From: Algoriphagus aestuariicola
Lineage (GTDB): Bacteria; Bacteroidota; Bacteroidia; Cytophagales; Cyclobacteriaceae
DNA: 64,000 nt
Direction of reading: 5' to 3'
Assembly (NCBI RefSeq): GCF_017254835.1
Contig: NZ_JAFKCW010000004.1
Span: 636,041 to 700,040 of the forward strand
Part shown: in pieces, positions 19,458 to 28,511 of the stretch
How positions within the stretch are numbered: the stretch's first letter is position 1
Layout: every line of letters begins with the position of its first letter
Program-made: the position numbers and the translations under genes
Notes under the pieces: generated by a model
The model's input: the letters and a program-made list of their open reading frames with translations, nothing else
Database searches by the model: none
What the model was told of the DNA's origin: nothing

Positions 19458-20393
19458 TTATTTGGACAGTTTGTCCAGTACATTCATTACCTCCTTCACA
19501 TGTCCGCGGGAAGTTTCCAGCAGGGCTTTTTCTTCTTCGTTGAGGTCAAGCACGATAACTTTTTCCACACCGTTTTTGCCGAGGATTACCGGCACTCCGA
19601 GGTAGCAGTCCTCGATGCCATACTCGCCTTCCAGCTTGATGCAGACAGGGAATACTCTTCTCTGGTTTTTCAGGATGGCCTCTACCATTTGCGCTGCAGC
19701 AGATCCTGGAGCATACCAAGCTGAAGTACCCATCAGCTTCACCAGTTCACCGCCACCGAATTTGGTTCTTTCGATGATTGCGTCCAGTTTATCTTTTTCT
19801 ACGAGCTCAGTCACGGGAATGCCTGCCACGGTGGTGTAGCGGGGAAGTGGCACCATGGTGTCACCATGACCGCCCATGAGGATAGCTTGGATCTCTTTGC
19901 CTGAAATATTCAGTTCCTCGGCAAGGAAAGCTCTGTAGCGGGCTGTGTCCAGGATTCCGGCCATACCAATCACTTTGTTTCTGTTCAAGCCAGAGGTCAA
20001 GTGCGCTTGGTAGGTCATCACGTCCAGCGGGTTGGATACGACGATGATGATGGCGTTTGGAGAATATTTTACGACGTTTTCGGTCACAGACTTCACGATG
20101 CCGGCGTTGGTCTCAATGAGGTCGTCGCGGGTCATCCCTGGCTTGCGGGGCAGGCCGGAAGTGATCACCACCACGTCAGAATTCGCAGTTTTGCTATAGT
20201 CGTTGGTGCTGCCTACAGTGCGGCTGTCGTACTGGTTGATGGGGGCTTTTTGCCAGATATCGAGGGCCTTGCCTTCGGCAATACCTTCCTTGATGTCGAT
20301 TAGTACGATTTCTTCGGCTACTTCGCGATACGCCAACACATCGGCACAGGTAGCACCTACGTTGCCTGCACCGACTACGGTTACTTTGCTCAT
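19458..20393 (-). CDS. mdh: Malate dehydrogenase (NAD, LDH-like type)
   Basis: Oxidises malate to oxaloacetate in the TCA cycle. The ATG at 20393 (MSKVTVVGAGNVGATCADVL) is chosen; an upstream in-frame start adds 21 residues before the Rossmann fold. The 311 residues hold the dinucleotide loop GAGNVGATCA, the NAD-acidic residue at the end of strand 2 (VLIDIKEG), the substrate loop GLPRKPGMTRDDLIETN with Arg residues suited to malate, and the catalytic His in MGGHGDTMVPLPRYT. Length and motifs fit the Bacteroidota [LDH-type] MDH. Confidence 0.96.
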   Translation of the reverse strand: MSKVTVVGAGNVGATCADVLAYREVAEEIVLIDIKEGIAEGKALDIWQKAPINQYDSRTVGSTNDYSKTANSDVVVITSGLPRKPGMTRDDLIETNAGIVKSVTENVVKYSPNAIIIVVSNPLDVMTYQAHLTSGLNRNKVIGMAGILDTARYRAFLAEELNISGKEIQAILMGGHGDTMVPLPRYTTVAGIPVTELVEKDKLDAIIERTKFGGGELVKLMGTSAWYAPGSAAAQMVEAILKNQRRVFPVCIKLEGEYGIEDCYLGVPVILGKNGVEKVIVLDLNEEEKALLETSRGHVKEVMNVLDKLSK

Positions 20394-20537
20394 GATTTTA
20401 TCGGTTTTTATTTTGATTACTTCGTTAAAAAGCGGCGCTAAGATATTAAACAACAACTAGGAATCGAAGCTCACCGGAGAATTGTTTGGCGCGTAAGCGG
20501 GATTTTTGATGGACGAAATAGGAGGTCGACCCAAGGG

Positions 20538-21053
20538 CTATTCAAACATCTGCCGCAGGCTGAAAAACCCGAACGATTCGCGGTAGGATCTGAAAAGTCG
20601 CTGGTTGTTGGAGTTGAAAAACTCAGCGAGGGAAGTCATCATTTTGGCCTTGATCTTTGGGTTGCTTTCGAAGATCTCCTGTATGGCAAAGTGGGGGATG
20701 ACGATCAGTTCGGCTTCATCCGACACGATGAGCGCCGTGTAGGTTCGTTTGGCATTTTCCAAGAGCGAATTCTCACCAAAAGCTTCGCCCTGCTTTACTT
20801 CCATGATGGTTTCAAAGTTGTCTTTGATGTCTATCGTCAGATTTACCTTCCCGCTTTTGATCAGGTAAAGCGCCTGCGCGGGATCTTTGCTAAAAAAGAC
20901 GACTTCGTCCCGGACATACTTGCGGTGATGCATCGCGGGCAGGAATCGGGACAGCTCGTTTTGCCGGAGCCGCTCAAAAAAATTGATCCCCTGCATAAAG
21001 TCGAAGGTTCTAAGTTGATCCTCGTCGTAGGTTTTGGAAAATGGATTCAGCAT
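20538..21053 (-). CDS. Cyclic-nucleotide-binding domain protein without DNA-binding domain
   Basis: 171 residues. Almost the whole protein is one cNMP-binding beta-roll (about 25-145): FFERLRQNELSRFLPAMHHR, VRDEVVFFSKDPAQALYLIK, SGKVNLTIDIKDNFETIMEV, and the phosphate-cassette position at QGEAFGENSLLENAKRTYTA, where an Arg/Ser pair is not as in CRP. There is no helix-turn-helix after it, only a short helical tail. So it is not a CRP-type regulator; a soluble sensor or partner-binding role is inferred. It begins 3 bases after the tilS stop and is likely translated from the same message. Confidence 0.82.
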   Translation of the reverse strand: MLNPFSKTYDEDQLRTFDFMQGINFFERLRQNELSRFLPAMHHRKYVRDEVVFFSKDPAQALYLIKSGKVNLTIDIKDNFETIMEVKQGEAFGENSLLENAKRTYTALIVSDEAELIVIPHFAIQEIFESNPKIKAKMMTSLAEFFNSNNQRLFRSYRESFGFFSLRQMFE

Positions 21054-21056
21054 GGA

Positions 21057-22370
21057 TCAGCATTTTTTGAAGTAAAGGATTCGCTGGGTTGCCGGGGTGC
21101 ACTTGACCCAGTCGGCGATTCTTAGTCCAATGACCCAAGCGATTTCCCCTCCTGAAACTAAGACTTTTACGCTTTGTTTTTTCGCTAGAGGCATTTTTAT
21201 ATCAATGAGAAAATCGGAGACTTTTTTTGCTGCATTCATTCCCAAGGGTACAAACCTATCCCCTTCTTGCCAAGTTCGGACTTCCAGTGGGAAGTTGAGT
21301 CTACTCGCATCCAGCTGCGCATGAGACGGGTTCCGATCCAATTCAGTTGGATAGGGGAGGCAGCTTATCGTATACCCCGCTTCCGGTAGCTTGAATCCGG
21401 AGTCTCCGATTTCCAGTGAGATAGGGACAAATGGATGGGGCTCTTCCGCCAAAATGAGCTCGCTGCGATCAAAGTACAACAGATGTCCACGGCTTTTGAA
21501 GACGATACCGGATTTGGGTTGGTGCAGTGCGTCGGCGATTGCCTGTGCCTGGTCGGAGTTGAAGCCAAAAGGTCGCAGCCAAAAATAGAGCAGGGTGGAT
21601 ATACCAGCTTGTCCCCGGATGGCAGTGTAGGGTAATGCTTGAAAGCTGTCTTCTTGCCGGATCGCTTCTTCCTTCCAAAGTTCAAAAAGGCCCTGAAAAG
21701 CCCTGCCTGTTTCCTTGAGTCTGTTAAAGCTCGTCAAGAGGTTTTTTCTCGCGTCTGGTTCGAGGCCGTAGATCACGGGCAGTCCGTTGATTCTTAGGTT
21801 GTTTCGTTTGTATTCATCTTTAGAATTCGTGTGGTCCTCTCTCCATTCCAGCCTATTTTCTATCATGAAGGCCTCGATTTCTGCTCTAGAAAAACCAAGA
21901 AGAGGTCGGATCAGCCAACCTTTTTGCTCCGCCATTCCGTAGATACCCTCAATCCCGGTTCCCCGCAGCAGGTTGAGGAAGATGGTTTCTATCTGATCGT
22001 CTTGGTGGTGCGCCAGTAGGATTCCTGCGAGGTTTCGTTCTGATCTTACTTCCTCAAAAAATTGGTATCGAATCTCCCGGGCAGCCATCTGGATTGAAAT
22101 GCCCTTGTCGTTGGCAAGAGCTTCGGTTCTTGCGAGGTTTAGGTGAAATGGAATTTGGTTGCTTTCTGACCAGTTTTGGACAAATTCCCGATCCCCTTCA
22201 CTTTCGGCTCCCCTGAGCTGGAAATTGACATGGGCGATCTCAAATAAAACCCCGGCCTTGAGCAAAAGATTGGCTAGGCACATGCTGTCCATCCCTCCAC
22301 TGCAGGCCAAAAGGTAAGTCGAATTTGGATCGAAGAGATTTTGGGTATGGGATTGAAAAACGTCAAGCAT
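21057..22370 (-). CDS. tilS: tRNA(Ile)-lysidine synthetase
   Basis: Converts cytidine-34 of the AUA-reading tRNA-Ile to lysidine using ATP and lysine. The 437 residues show the N-type ATP pyrophosphatase fold with the PP-loop SGGMDS at residues 24-29, the family motifs AHHQDDQIETIFLNLLRGTG and IRPLLGFSRAEIEAFM, and the EWREDHTNSKDEYKRNNLR segment. The C-terminal TilS domain ends in DRFVPLGMNAAKKVSDFLID. It is divergent from the OstA-like gene and precedes the cNMP-binding gene by 3 bases. Confidence 0.95.
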   Translation of the reverse strand: MLDVFQSHTQNLFDPNSTYLLACSGGMDSMCLANLLLKAGVLFEIAHVNFQLRGAESEGDREFVQNWSESNQIPFHLNLARTEALANDKGISIQMAAREIRYQFFEEVRSERNLAGILLAHHQDDQIETIFLNLLRGTGIEGIYGMAEQKGWLIRPLLGFSRAEIEAFMIENRLEWREDHTNSKDEYKRNNLRINGLPVIYGLEPDARKNLLTSFNRLKETGRAFQGLFELWKEEAIRQEDSFQALPYTAIRGQAGISTLLYFWLRPFGFNSDQAQAIADALHQPKSGIVFKSRGHLLYFDRSELILAEEPHPFVPISLEIGDSGFKLPEAGYTISCLPYPTELDRNPSHAQLDASRLNFPLEVRTWQEGDRFVPLGMNAAKKVSDFLIDIKMPLAKKQSVKVLVSGGEIAWVIGLRIADWVKCTPATQRILYFKKC

Positions 22371-22456
22371 TGACCAAAAATAGACTTTTCTCTGGGAATT
22401 GTTTTAGGTTTGGGCGGCTTGGCGAGACCCTTGTCTCACCGAATGCCGTTCAGTGA

Positions 22457-22487
22457 TTGAGCATTCCTCGGCTTTCTGCTAATTTTG
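22457..22487 (+). promoter_or_regulatory. Promoter of the OstA-like gene
   Basis: TTG (22457-22459), 20 bases, then TAATTTTG (22480-22487) fits the Bacteroidota TTG/TAnnTTTG promoter. It predicts a start of transcription near 22493, which supports the ATG at 22505 rather than an ATG at 22457. Confidence 0.7.
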
Positions 22488-22504
22488 CGCACATTCTACA
22501 AAAT

Positions 22505-24172
22505 ATGAACATCCGTTTTCTCCGCATTTCCTGTCTCCTTTTGCTGTTGCTTTCGGGTATTGGTAGGGGCTTTGGCCAGGAAAGTTCAGTCTTGGAGATC
22601 CTGAATTCGACATCGCTGGAAGGTACTCGCGGGATGGAACGTCTGCTTGGAGAGGTGGAGATGAAACACCAGAGTTCTCTGATTTTTTGTGACTCGGCTC
22701 ATTTTTATCGGGCAGAAAACCGGGCGAGACTTTTCGGAAACGTGAGAATCCAGGATATCGAGGATCCAATCACCACCACCAGTGCCTACGCGGAGTATGA
22801 CGGCAACACCAAAGTCGCCAAGCTTAGGCGAAACGTCGTTTTTACCAATCAGGAAACCACGCTCTATACCGACTATCTGGACTACAATCGGGAGTCGAAT
22901 ATCGCTACCTATTTCAACAAGGGACGCGTCGTGGATTCGACCAATGTACTGACGAGTGAACGTGGGATTTACGAGGTCAATATTGAGCGGATCACTTTTC
23001 GCCAGGATGTGGTGCTGGTCAACCCGGACTACACCATGAAGACGAATGACTTGATTTATCTTACCATTCCCAAAACAGCCGAGACTAAAGGCCTGACCAA
23101 TATTATTTCGAAGGCAGGGTACAAACTGGATGCGCAAAAAGGCAGCTTCTACGACACCCAGCAGAAGCAATTCAGGTTTTTTGAGGGAATCGTGGAGACT
23201 GAGGAGAGTCGGGTAAAAGCGGAAGAGCTATTTTATGATGAGGAAAAGGCCTATTATGAAGGCAAGGAGGACGTCCGTGTCCTAAACAAGGAAAGGCAGG
23301 TGGAGGTGTTCGGGGAGAGGGGCCAATACTGGGAAGACCGAAAGTACAGTTTGGTCCATGGCAATGCTTTGGTGCGAAAGTATTTCGAGTCTGACACGCT
23401 GTTTATGGCGGCGGATACATTGATTTCGCATGACAGCGAGGCGGACACCGCAAAATACCTTTTGGCTTTTCACTCCATCAAGCTGACCAAAACGGATTTG
23501 GCGGGGATCGCGGATTCTTTGGTGTACAACTACTCCGATTCGTCCATTCGCTTGTTCCAAGATCCGGTGATGTGGAATCAAAAAAGCCAGATTTCGGCCG
23601 ATTCGATGGTTTTTTTCATCGCAAACGAGGAGTTGGATCGGGTCTACATGAAGGACAAAGCCTTCGCAATCATGACCGACACGCTGCTCAATCACAACCA
23701 AATGAAAGGGCGAACGATGACCGGATATTTCAAAGAAGGACAAATCGAGACGCTGGACATAGACGGGAACGGAGAATCGCTCTATTTTGCCTTGGAGGCC
23801 GACACCCTGACACAGGGGATAAACCGGATCTTGAGTGCCAATATCAAATTGACTTTTCAAGAAGGAGCGATTCGGAAGGCCAATTTTGGGATCAGGCCTG
23901 ATGGGCAATTTACCCCCGTGCAGAAGATCGATGAAAAAATCTCCAGGTTGGAAGGGTTTCAATGGAGGATTGAAGAAAAACCCGACCGGACCAGCATCGA
24001 TGCTTGGAGAAAACCGATAGAAATCGACCCGGATCAAGAAAATTTATTCAATGAGCCGGATGTGAGATTGGAGATGCCGACGGAGGAACAAATACAGAAA
24101 AAACTTGGAAAACCGGTTTTGAATCCGGCAAAAAAGAAGTTAATCCCTGATTCAGGGAAAGTCGATTTTTGA
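22505..24172 (+). CDS. OstA/LptA-like lipopolysaccharide transport protein
   Basis: 555-residue exported protein (signal FLRISCLLLLLLSGIGRGFG, then Q). The N-terminal ~130 residues match the OstA/LptA beta-jellyroll (EVEMKHQSSLIFCDSAHFYR, ARLFGNVRIQDIEDPITTTS, AEYDGNTKVAKLRRNVVFTN), and the same repeat geometry continues (LVYNYSDSSIRLFQDPVMW). In Bacteroidota, long OstA-like proteins replace the short LptA as the periplasmic bridge carrying LPS. The C-terminus is a Pro/Lys-rich, probably disordered tail. The start is fixed by the upstream promoter. Role in LPS export is from family membership. Confidence 0.86.
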   Translation: MNIRFLRISCLLLLLLSGIGRGFGQESSVLEILNSTSLEGTRGMERLLGEVEMKHQSSLIFCDSAHFYRAENRARLFGNVRIQDIEDPITTTSAYAEYDGNTKVAKLRRNVVFTNQETTLYTDYLDYNRESNIATYFNKGRVVDSTNVLTSERGIYEVNIERITFRQDVVLVNPDYTMKTNDLIYLTIPKTAETKGLTNIISKAGYKLDAQKGSFYDTQQKQFRFFEGIVETEESRVKAEELFYDEEKAYYEGKEDVRVLNKERQVEVFGERGQYWEDRKYSLVHGNALVRKYFESDTLFMAADTLISHDSEADTAKYLLAFHSIKLTKTDLAGIADSLVYNYSDSSIRLFQDPVMWNQKSQISADSMVFFIANEELDRVYMKDKAFAIMTDTLLNHNQMKGRTMTGYFKEGQIETLDIDGNGESLYFALEADTLTQGINRILSANIKLTFQEGAIRKANFGIRPDGQFTPVQKIDEKISRLEGFQWRIEEKPDRTSIDAWRKPIEIDPDQENLFNEPDVRLEMPTEEQIQKKLGKPVLNPAKKKLIPDSGKVDF

Positions 24173-24192
24173 GGGCGTTTGTTTTTTGAGGA

Positions 24193-24210
24193 GGTTAACA
24201 ACAATTAACC
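24193..24210. repeat. Short hairpin between OstA-like and T9SS cargo genes
   Basis: GGTTAA/TTAACC with a 6-base loop lies 21 bases after the OstA stop, followed by a T-rich stretch (ATTTTTATTG). It may end the upstream transcript, but the stem is short. Confidence 0.4.
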
Positions 24211-24220
24211 CGCATTTTTA

Positions 24221-24249
24221 TTGTATAGGGAATCAAAAAAGTAATTTTG
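24221..24249 (+). promoter_or_regulatory. Promoter of the T9SS cargo gene
   Basis: TTG (24221-24223), 18 bases, then TAATTTTG (24242-24249), matching the Bacteroidota consensus. The predicted leader is about 50 bases. Confidence 0.65.
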
Positions 24250-24306
24250 TCCGTATATTATATCTCTTGGAAACCAATTTACAGCCCCTATTGATAAAAG
24301 TTTTAC

Positions 24307-25017
24307 ATGAAGTCCTTATTCCGATTTTTGACATGGCTGTTGTTGTTTGCGCCCATATTGGCTGGTGCGCAACAGGTGCGCGTGTTGAGTGAGGCGGTAG
24401 AATTCTCCGGTGACATTGGTTCCTCGCAGCGCAAAACGGTCATTCTCCAAAACGAGTCCAATCAGACCAAGACCTATTTTCTGAAAAATGTCAGGGGAAG
24501 CGTGGGGTCCTCGCAGAAGGTAAGGGTTTGCCTGAATGACCAATGCTTTGATCCCAAAAAAGACCTGGCGAAAATTTCCATCAAGCTAGCTCCAGGTGAA
24601 ATAGTCACTGACTTGTACTTGGAATTTGAAATGGGCATAGCGGAGACACGTGGAAGTTTTGACTTGTTTTTTGTGAACTCGGAAAATATCCGCGAAAACT
24701 TTGTCGTTGAAGCTAGGTATGAAGTGGCGTCCGGAGCAGGTGCTGACTTTCTCCATAAGGACATCAAATTAGGTGAAATATACCCGAATCCGAGCAATAG
24801 GGTAGCCCAGATAGACTACGAATTGGTAAACCCGGCCACCAAGGCTAAGATTTCGATTAACAGCTTTATCGGCAATCCGATAGCTGAATACGAATTGGAC
24901 CCTGAGCGAAACTCATTGCTGATCAACGTGACGGATTTCCAGCCTGGTGTTTATTTCTACACACTATTCATTGACAACAAAAACGTAGTGACCAAAAAAC
25001 TACAAGTCAAGAAGTAA
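24307..25017 (+). CDS. Secreted protein with type IX secretion (type A) sorting domain
   Basis: 236 residues with a Sec signal (FLTWLLLFAPILAGAQQ). The body (about 25-150) is a beta-sandwich-like region with a CLNDQC pair (FLKNVRGSVGSSQKVRVCLN). The C-terminal ~75 residues are a T9SS type A sorting domain: GEIYPNPSNRVAQIDYELV, KAKISINSFIGNPIAEYELD, FQPGVYFYTLFIDNKNVVTK, KLQVKK. The cargo is translocated across the outer membrane and usually anchored to the surface. The next genes include BamD and the PorD-type T9SS gene. The function of the body is not evident. Confidence 0.86.
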   Translation: MKSLFRFLTWLLLFAPILAGAQQVRVLSEAVEFSGDIGSSQRKTVILQNESNQTKTYFLKNVRGSVGSSQKVRVCLNDQCFDPKKDLAKISIKLAPGEIVTDLYLEFEMGIAETRGSFDLFFVNSENIRENFVVEARYEVASGAGADFLHKDIKLGEIYPNPSNRVAQIDYELVNPATKAKISINSFIGNPIAEYELDPERNSLLINVTDFQPGVYFYTLFIDNKNVVTKKLQVKK

Positions 25018-25037
25018 CTTCCCCGCCAATTCAGACA

Positions 25038-25068
25038 TTTGAATACGAACAATTTACCCGTATATTTG
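25038..25068 (+). promoter_or_regulatory. Promoter of the bamD-rpoZ-coaBC-porD-recN-fabI run
   Basis: TTTG (25038-25041), 19 bases, then TATATTTG (25061-25068): a near-perfect Bacteroidota promoter. It predicts transcription from about 25074, only a few bases before the bamD start. Confidence 0.78.
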
Positions 25069-25079
25069 CGGTCTTGAAA

Positions 25080-25985
25080 ATGAGTATGCAGTCAAAATCC
25101 CTTCTTTTCCTCTCCCTTCTGTTTCTGATCATGTCCTGCGGGCCTTTTACCAAGCTAGAAAAAAGCACGAACTGGGAAGAGCTCTACAACGGAGCCAACA
25201 AGTACTATCAGGAAGGGGAATACAGTAAGGCGATTATCCTCTACGAGAAAGTTCTTCCGGTCATCAAAGGATCCGAGAAGGCTGAATTGGCAGAATATAA
25301 CTACGCCAATTGCCATTTCAAGACCAAGAGATATATCGAGGCGGCAGGCTATTTCAGTACCTTTTACCGGACTTACAACAGAAGCCCATTGGCTGAGGAA
25401 GCATTGTTTATGAATGCGTATTCCCTTTACCTTGATGCCCCAGATTACAATTTGGACCAGCAAAGCAGCCAGGAAGCGGTGGCCGCGATCCAGCAGTTTG
25501 TGACCAGATTCCCCGCATCAGCGAGTTATGAGCGGGCTATGGAAATGCTGACCGATCTCGAAGGCCGATTTGAACAAAAGGCTTACAGTGAGGCTCAGAT
25601 GTACTATAAGTTGAAAGACGGGCTTTTCCCCGGAGATTTTTATCGCGCCTGTATTATTAATTTCCAAAACTTTGCTAAGGACTATCCTGAAAGCAAGTAC
25701 AATGAAGAGCTGGCCTATAAGCTGGTTGAAGTGGGCTATGGCTATGCGGAAAACTCCGCTTTTGCCAAAAAGGAAGAGCGACTCAATGACGCGTTGGGCT
25801 TTGCTGCGACCTTCTATAGAAAGTATGGCAATAGCCAGTATCTAGACGAAGTGAAGAAATTTGAGGAGGAGACCCGCAAGGAACTTGAAGCCCATATGAA
25901 GCTCAAATCGGAACAAGCTGAGCGCCTTGCCGCTGCCGAAGCCAAAGTCGCTGCGGAGTCTAAGTCCAATGAAGAAAATAAATAA
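25080..25985 (+). CDS. bamD: Outer membrane assembly lipoprotein BamD
   Basis: Lipoprotein component of the BAM machine that inserts beta-barrel proteins. The ATG at 25080 is used (an ATG two codons later is equally possible). Signal ends at lipobox LIMSC; the 301-residue mature part is a chain of TPR helices starting KLEKSTNWEELYNGANKYYQ, with YSKAIILYEKVLP, AEYNYANCHFKTKRYIEAAG, and a charged, Ala/Glu-rich tail (AHMKLKSEQAERLAAAEAKV). The gene begins a six-gene run in the order typical of Bacteroidota, so the call is helped by context. Confidence 0.93.
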   Translation: MSMQSKSLLFLSLLFLIMSCGPFTKLEKSTNWEELYNGANKYYQEGEYSKAIILYEKVLPVIKGSEKAELAEYNYANCHFKTKRYIEAAGYFSTFYRTYNRSPLAEEALFMNAYSLYLDAPDYNLDQQSSQEAVAAIQQFVTRFPASASYERAMEMLTDLEGRFEQKAYSEAQMYYKLKDGLFPGDFYRACIINFQNFAKDYPESKYNEELAYKLVEVGYGYAENSAFAKKEERLNDALGFAATFYRKYGNSQYLDEVKKFEEETRKELEAHMKLKSEQAERLAAAEAKVAAESKSNEENK

Positions 25986-26012
25986 TTAGGAATATACATA
26001 ACCAAAAATAGT

Positions 26013-26327
26013 ATGGCTATCAACCCGTCTATCGTTACACGTGATCTTGACAAAGTTGCGGACAAAACTGGCAACATCTACGAGTCTCTTCACATCGTGG
26101 GGCAGCGCGCAAAGCAGATTTCCACTAATCTGAAAGAAGAACTGAACAACAAACTTTCGGAGTTTGCATCCACCGTAGACAATCTTGAGGAGGTGTTTGA
26201 AAACAAGGAGCAAATCGAGATCTCCAAGTTTTATGAGCGTATGCCAAAGCCCTCTACCATTGCCATGGAAGAGTTTATGGAGGGAAAGGTCTATTTCAGA
26301 TCCCCTGAGCAGGAGGGAGCGGAGTAA
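26013..26327 (+). CDS. rpoZ: RNA polymerase omega subunit (Bacteroidota type)
   Basis: 104 residues. The core segment GNIYESLHIVGQRAKQISTN corresponds to the omega signature (helix, xxxxR AKQI), and the acidic C-terminal half (EEVFENKEQIEISKFYERMP) is the extension found in Bacteroidota members. Omega helps fold and hold beta-prime. It follows bamD by 27 bases and precedes coaBC by 5 bases; omega next to coaBC is a common arrangement, which supports the call for this otherwise divergent protein. Confidence 0.9.
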   Translation: MAINPSIVTRDLDKVADKTGNIYESLHIVGQRAKQISTNLKEELNNKLSEFASTVDNLEEVFENKEQIEISKFYERMPKPSTIAMEEFMEGKVYFRSPEQEGAE

Positions 26328-26332
26328 TCCCC

Positions 26333-27541
26333 ATGAACCTGCAGGGAAAGCGGATTCTACTTGGAGTGACCGGCAGCATTGCTGCATATAAGTCTGCCCT
26401 TTTGACCCGCTTACTCGTCAAATCCGGAGCTGAAGTGCAAATCATCATGAGCACTTCAGCTCTTGATTTTATTACCCCACTCACTTTAGCGACTCTTTCC
26501 AAACGCCCGGTTCTCTCCGAATTCTCCAAAAAGGATACTGGGGAATGGAACAATCACGTGGAGTTGGGGCTTTGGGCGGATCTATTTGTCGTCGCCCCCC
26601 TCAGTGCCAATACCTTGGCGAAATTTGCCAACGGGCTATGTGATAATCTCCTCACGGCTACATATTTGTCTGCCCGGTGTCCAGTAATGCTCGCGCCGGC
26701 GATGGATCTGGATATGTACCAACATCCCGCTGTGAGAGCCAATCTCGCCAGAGTGACTTCTTTTGGCAATGTCCTGTTGGATGCGGAAAGCGGCGAACTC
26801 GCCAGCGGACTTCGAGGCCAGGGAAGGATGATGGAACCGGAGCATATTCTGGCTGAAGTGGAGACTTTTTTTTCGAGGGCAAAAGATTTTTTCGGCAAAA
26901 AGATCCTGATTACCATGGGGCCGACCCAAGAAGCCATCGATCCTGTTCGCTTTATCAGTAACCATTCCAGCGGCAAAATGGGATTGGCAATAGCAAGGAA
27001 TTTTAAAAGCCGAGGGGCTGAAGTATTTCTGATTTCAGGCCCAGTTTCGCTTCCAATCAATTCGGAAGATTTTCATCTGTATCGGGTAAAATCAGCCTCG
27101 GAGATGTATGAGGTAGCAAATCGCCTACATCAACAGATGGATTTTTGTGTCTTTGCGGCTGCGGTTTCTGATTATGCGCCAGCGGAGGTAGCTGCGCAGA
27201 AAATAAAAAAAGACGAGTCGGAGATGACGATCTCACTTAGGAAAAACGTTGATATTGCCAAGGAGCTGGGGAAGGCAAAGCGTCCGGGTCAGATTCATGT
27301 TGGATTTGCTTTGGAAACCGAAAGGGAGGAATTCCATGCAAAGGGCAAGTTGGAAAGGAAAAACTTCGACCTGATCGTTTTGAATTCCACTAGAGATGAG
27401 GGAGCGGGATTCCAGCATGACACCAACCGGGTGAAGATTTTTCATCGGGATGGCAGAGTGGTCGAATCGGGCTTGGAGTCGAAGTCTAGAATTGCCGAAT
27501 TGATTTTGGAGGAAATCAAAAAGGCTCCGGTTTGGATTTGA
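26333..27541 (+). CDS. coaBC: Phosphopantothenoylcysteine decarboxylase / phosphopantothenate-cysteine ligase
   Basis: Bifunctional enzyme of coenzyme A synthesis, 402 residues. The N-terminal CoaC flavoprotein domain (1-185) shows LGVTGSIAAYKSALLTRLL, the catalytic His in NNHVELGLWADLFVVAPLS, PASANT-type motif (APLSANTLAKFANGLCDNLL) and the flexible flap LASGLRGQGRMMEPE with ligand residues. The C-terminal CoaB domain (about 190-402) begins KILITMGPTQEAIDPVRFIS and contains NHSSGKMGLAIARNF and the Lys of the KIKK region. It lies 5 bases after rpoZ and precedes porD by 28 bases. Confidence 0.95.
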   Translation: MNLQGKRILLGVTGSIAAYKSALLTRLLVKSGAEVQIIMSTSALDFITPLTLATLSKRPVLSEFSKKDTGEWNNHVELGLWADLFVVAPLSANTLAKFANGLCDNLLTATYLSARCPVMLAPAMDLDMYQHPAVRANLARVTSFGNVLLDAESGELASGLRGQGRMMEPEHILAEVETFFSRAKDFFGKKILITMGPTQEAIDPVRFISNHSSGKMGLAIARNFKSRGAEVFLISGPVSLPINSEDFHLYRVKSASEMYEVANRLHQQMDFCVFAAAVSDYAPAEVAAQKIKKDESEMTISLRKNVDIAKELGKAKRPGQIHVGFALETEREEFHAKGKLERKNFDLIVLNSTRDEGAGFQHDTNRVKIFHRDGRVVESGLESKSRIAELILEEIKKAPVWI

Positions 27542-27569
27542 GCTTTGGAAATTTAGCTATTTTAGGCAA

Positions 27570-28472
27570 ATGACAAGATTCGGATTACTGGCAGTGTTCT
27601 TTTTTTTGATCCTAAGGATACAGGCCCAGGAATTGAATTTCACGGTAACTATCAACTCCGACCGGTCTAGAATCCAGAATACCGATGTATTCAACCAGAT
27701 GAAGACCAATTTTGAGCAATTTCTCAATGGTCGATCATGGACGAATGACGAGTTTCGGCCTGAGGAGCGGATCAAGGGAAACCTTCTCGTCACCATAAAC
27801 GAAGTACCTCAGGTAGGAGTGTACAATGCAACGGTTCAGATCCAGGTCGTCAGGCCAGTGTACGGCACCAATTATGAATCCCTGGTATTCAATTTTGCCG
27901 ACAGAAACTGGACGTTTGAGTATATCGAATCACAGCCGCTGGAGTTTAATCGGTTTACTTTCTTAAACAACATCAGCTCGCTCTTGGCTTTTTATGCGCA
28001 TATCGCCTTGGGGATAGATTATGATACCTTCGCCAGTCGTGGCGGGGATGAGTATTTCGCGGTAGCCAATGACATCGTCAACAACGCGCAACAGTCAGGA
28101 CGGGCGGGATGGGTCCAGAGCCAGTCCGACAGGAGAAGCCGCTACTGGTTGATCAATGATATCTACGTGTCGACGATCTATTCGACGATCAGGGATGCCT
28201 ATTACCTCTATCACCGGCAGGGGATGGACTTGGTTTTAGGCGATCCTGAAACTGCCTACAAGAATATCCTGGAAGCGATTCGAATGGTGGCAGAGGCCAA
28301 CAAACTGCAGCCTAACGGGATTTTTACGATTTCATTTATGGATGCGAAGTCGGAGGAAATCTCACAGATCCTGAAGGAGGCACCGTTCGAAATCCGTGAT
28401 GAAGCGGTGAAACTTTTGCTTGAAGTTGACCCAAATAACGCCAGAAAGTACAATGAGCTGCTGAGAAGCTAA
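27570..28472 (+). CDS. porD: PorD/DUF4835-family type IX secretion protein
   Basis: 300 residues with a signal peptide (FGLLAVFFFLILRIQAQ). The conserved body (LNFTVTINSDRSRIQNTDVF, QFLNGRSWTNDEFRPEERIK, YAHIALGIDYDTFASRGGDE, LKEAPFEIRDEAVKLLLEVD) fits the DUF4835 family, described as PorD in type IX secretion. Bacteroidota place it between coaBC and recN, as here. Role in T9SS is from family and context; the mechanism is not known from the sequence. The frame is intact, at normal length. Confidence 0.87.
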   Translation: MTRFGLLAVFFFLILRIQAQELNFTVTINSDRSRIQNTDVFNQMKTNFEQFLNGRSWTNDEFRPEERIKGNLLVTINEVPQVGVYNATVQIQVVRPVYGTNYESLVFNFADRNWTFEYIESQPLEFNRFTFLNNISSLLAFYAHIALGIDYDTFASRGGDEYFAVANDIVNNAQQSGRAGWVQSQSDRRSRYWLINDIYVSTIYSTIRDAYYLYHRQGMDLVLGDPETAYKNILEAIRMVAEANKLQPNGIFTISFMDAKSEEISQILKEAPFEIRDEAVKLLLEVDPNNARKYNELLRS

Positions 28473-28484
28473 GCCTGATTTTTT

Positions 28485-28492
28485 TAGCTTTG
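28485..28492 (+). promoter_or_regulatory. Possible internal -7 element before recN
   Basis: TAGCTTTG matches TAnnTTTG 20 bases before the recN start. No good TTG at -33; a weak internal promoter only. Confidence 0.35.
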
Positions 28493-28511
28493 CCCAAAGC
28501 CTTTTCCACCT

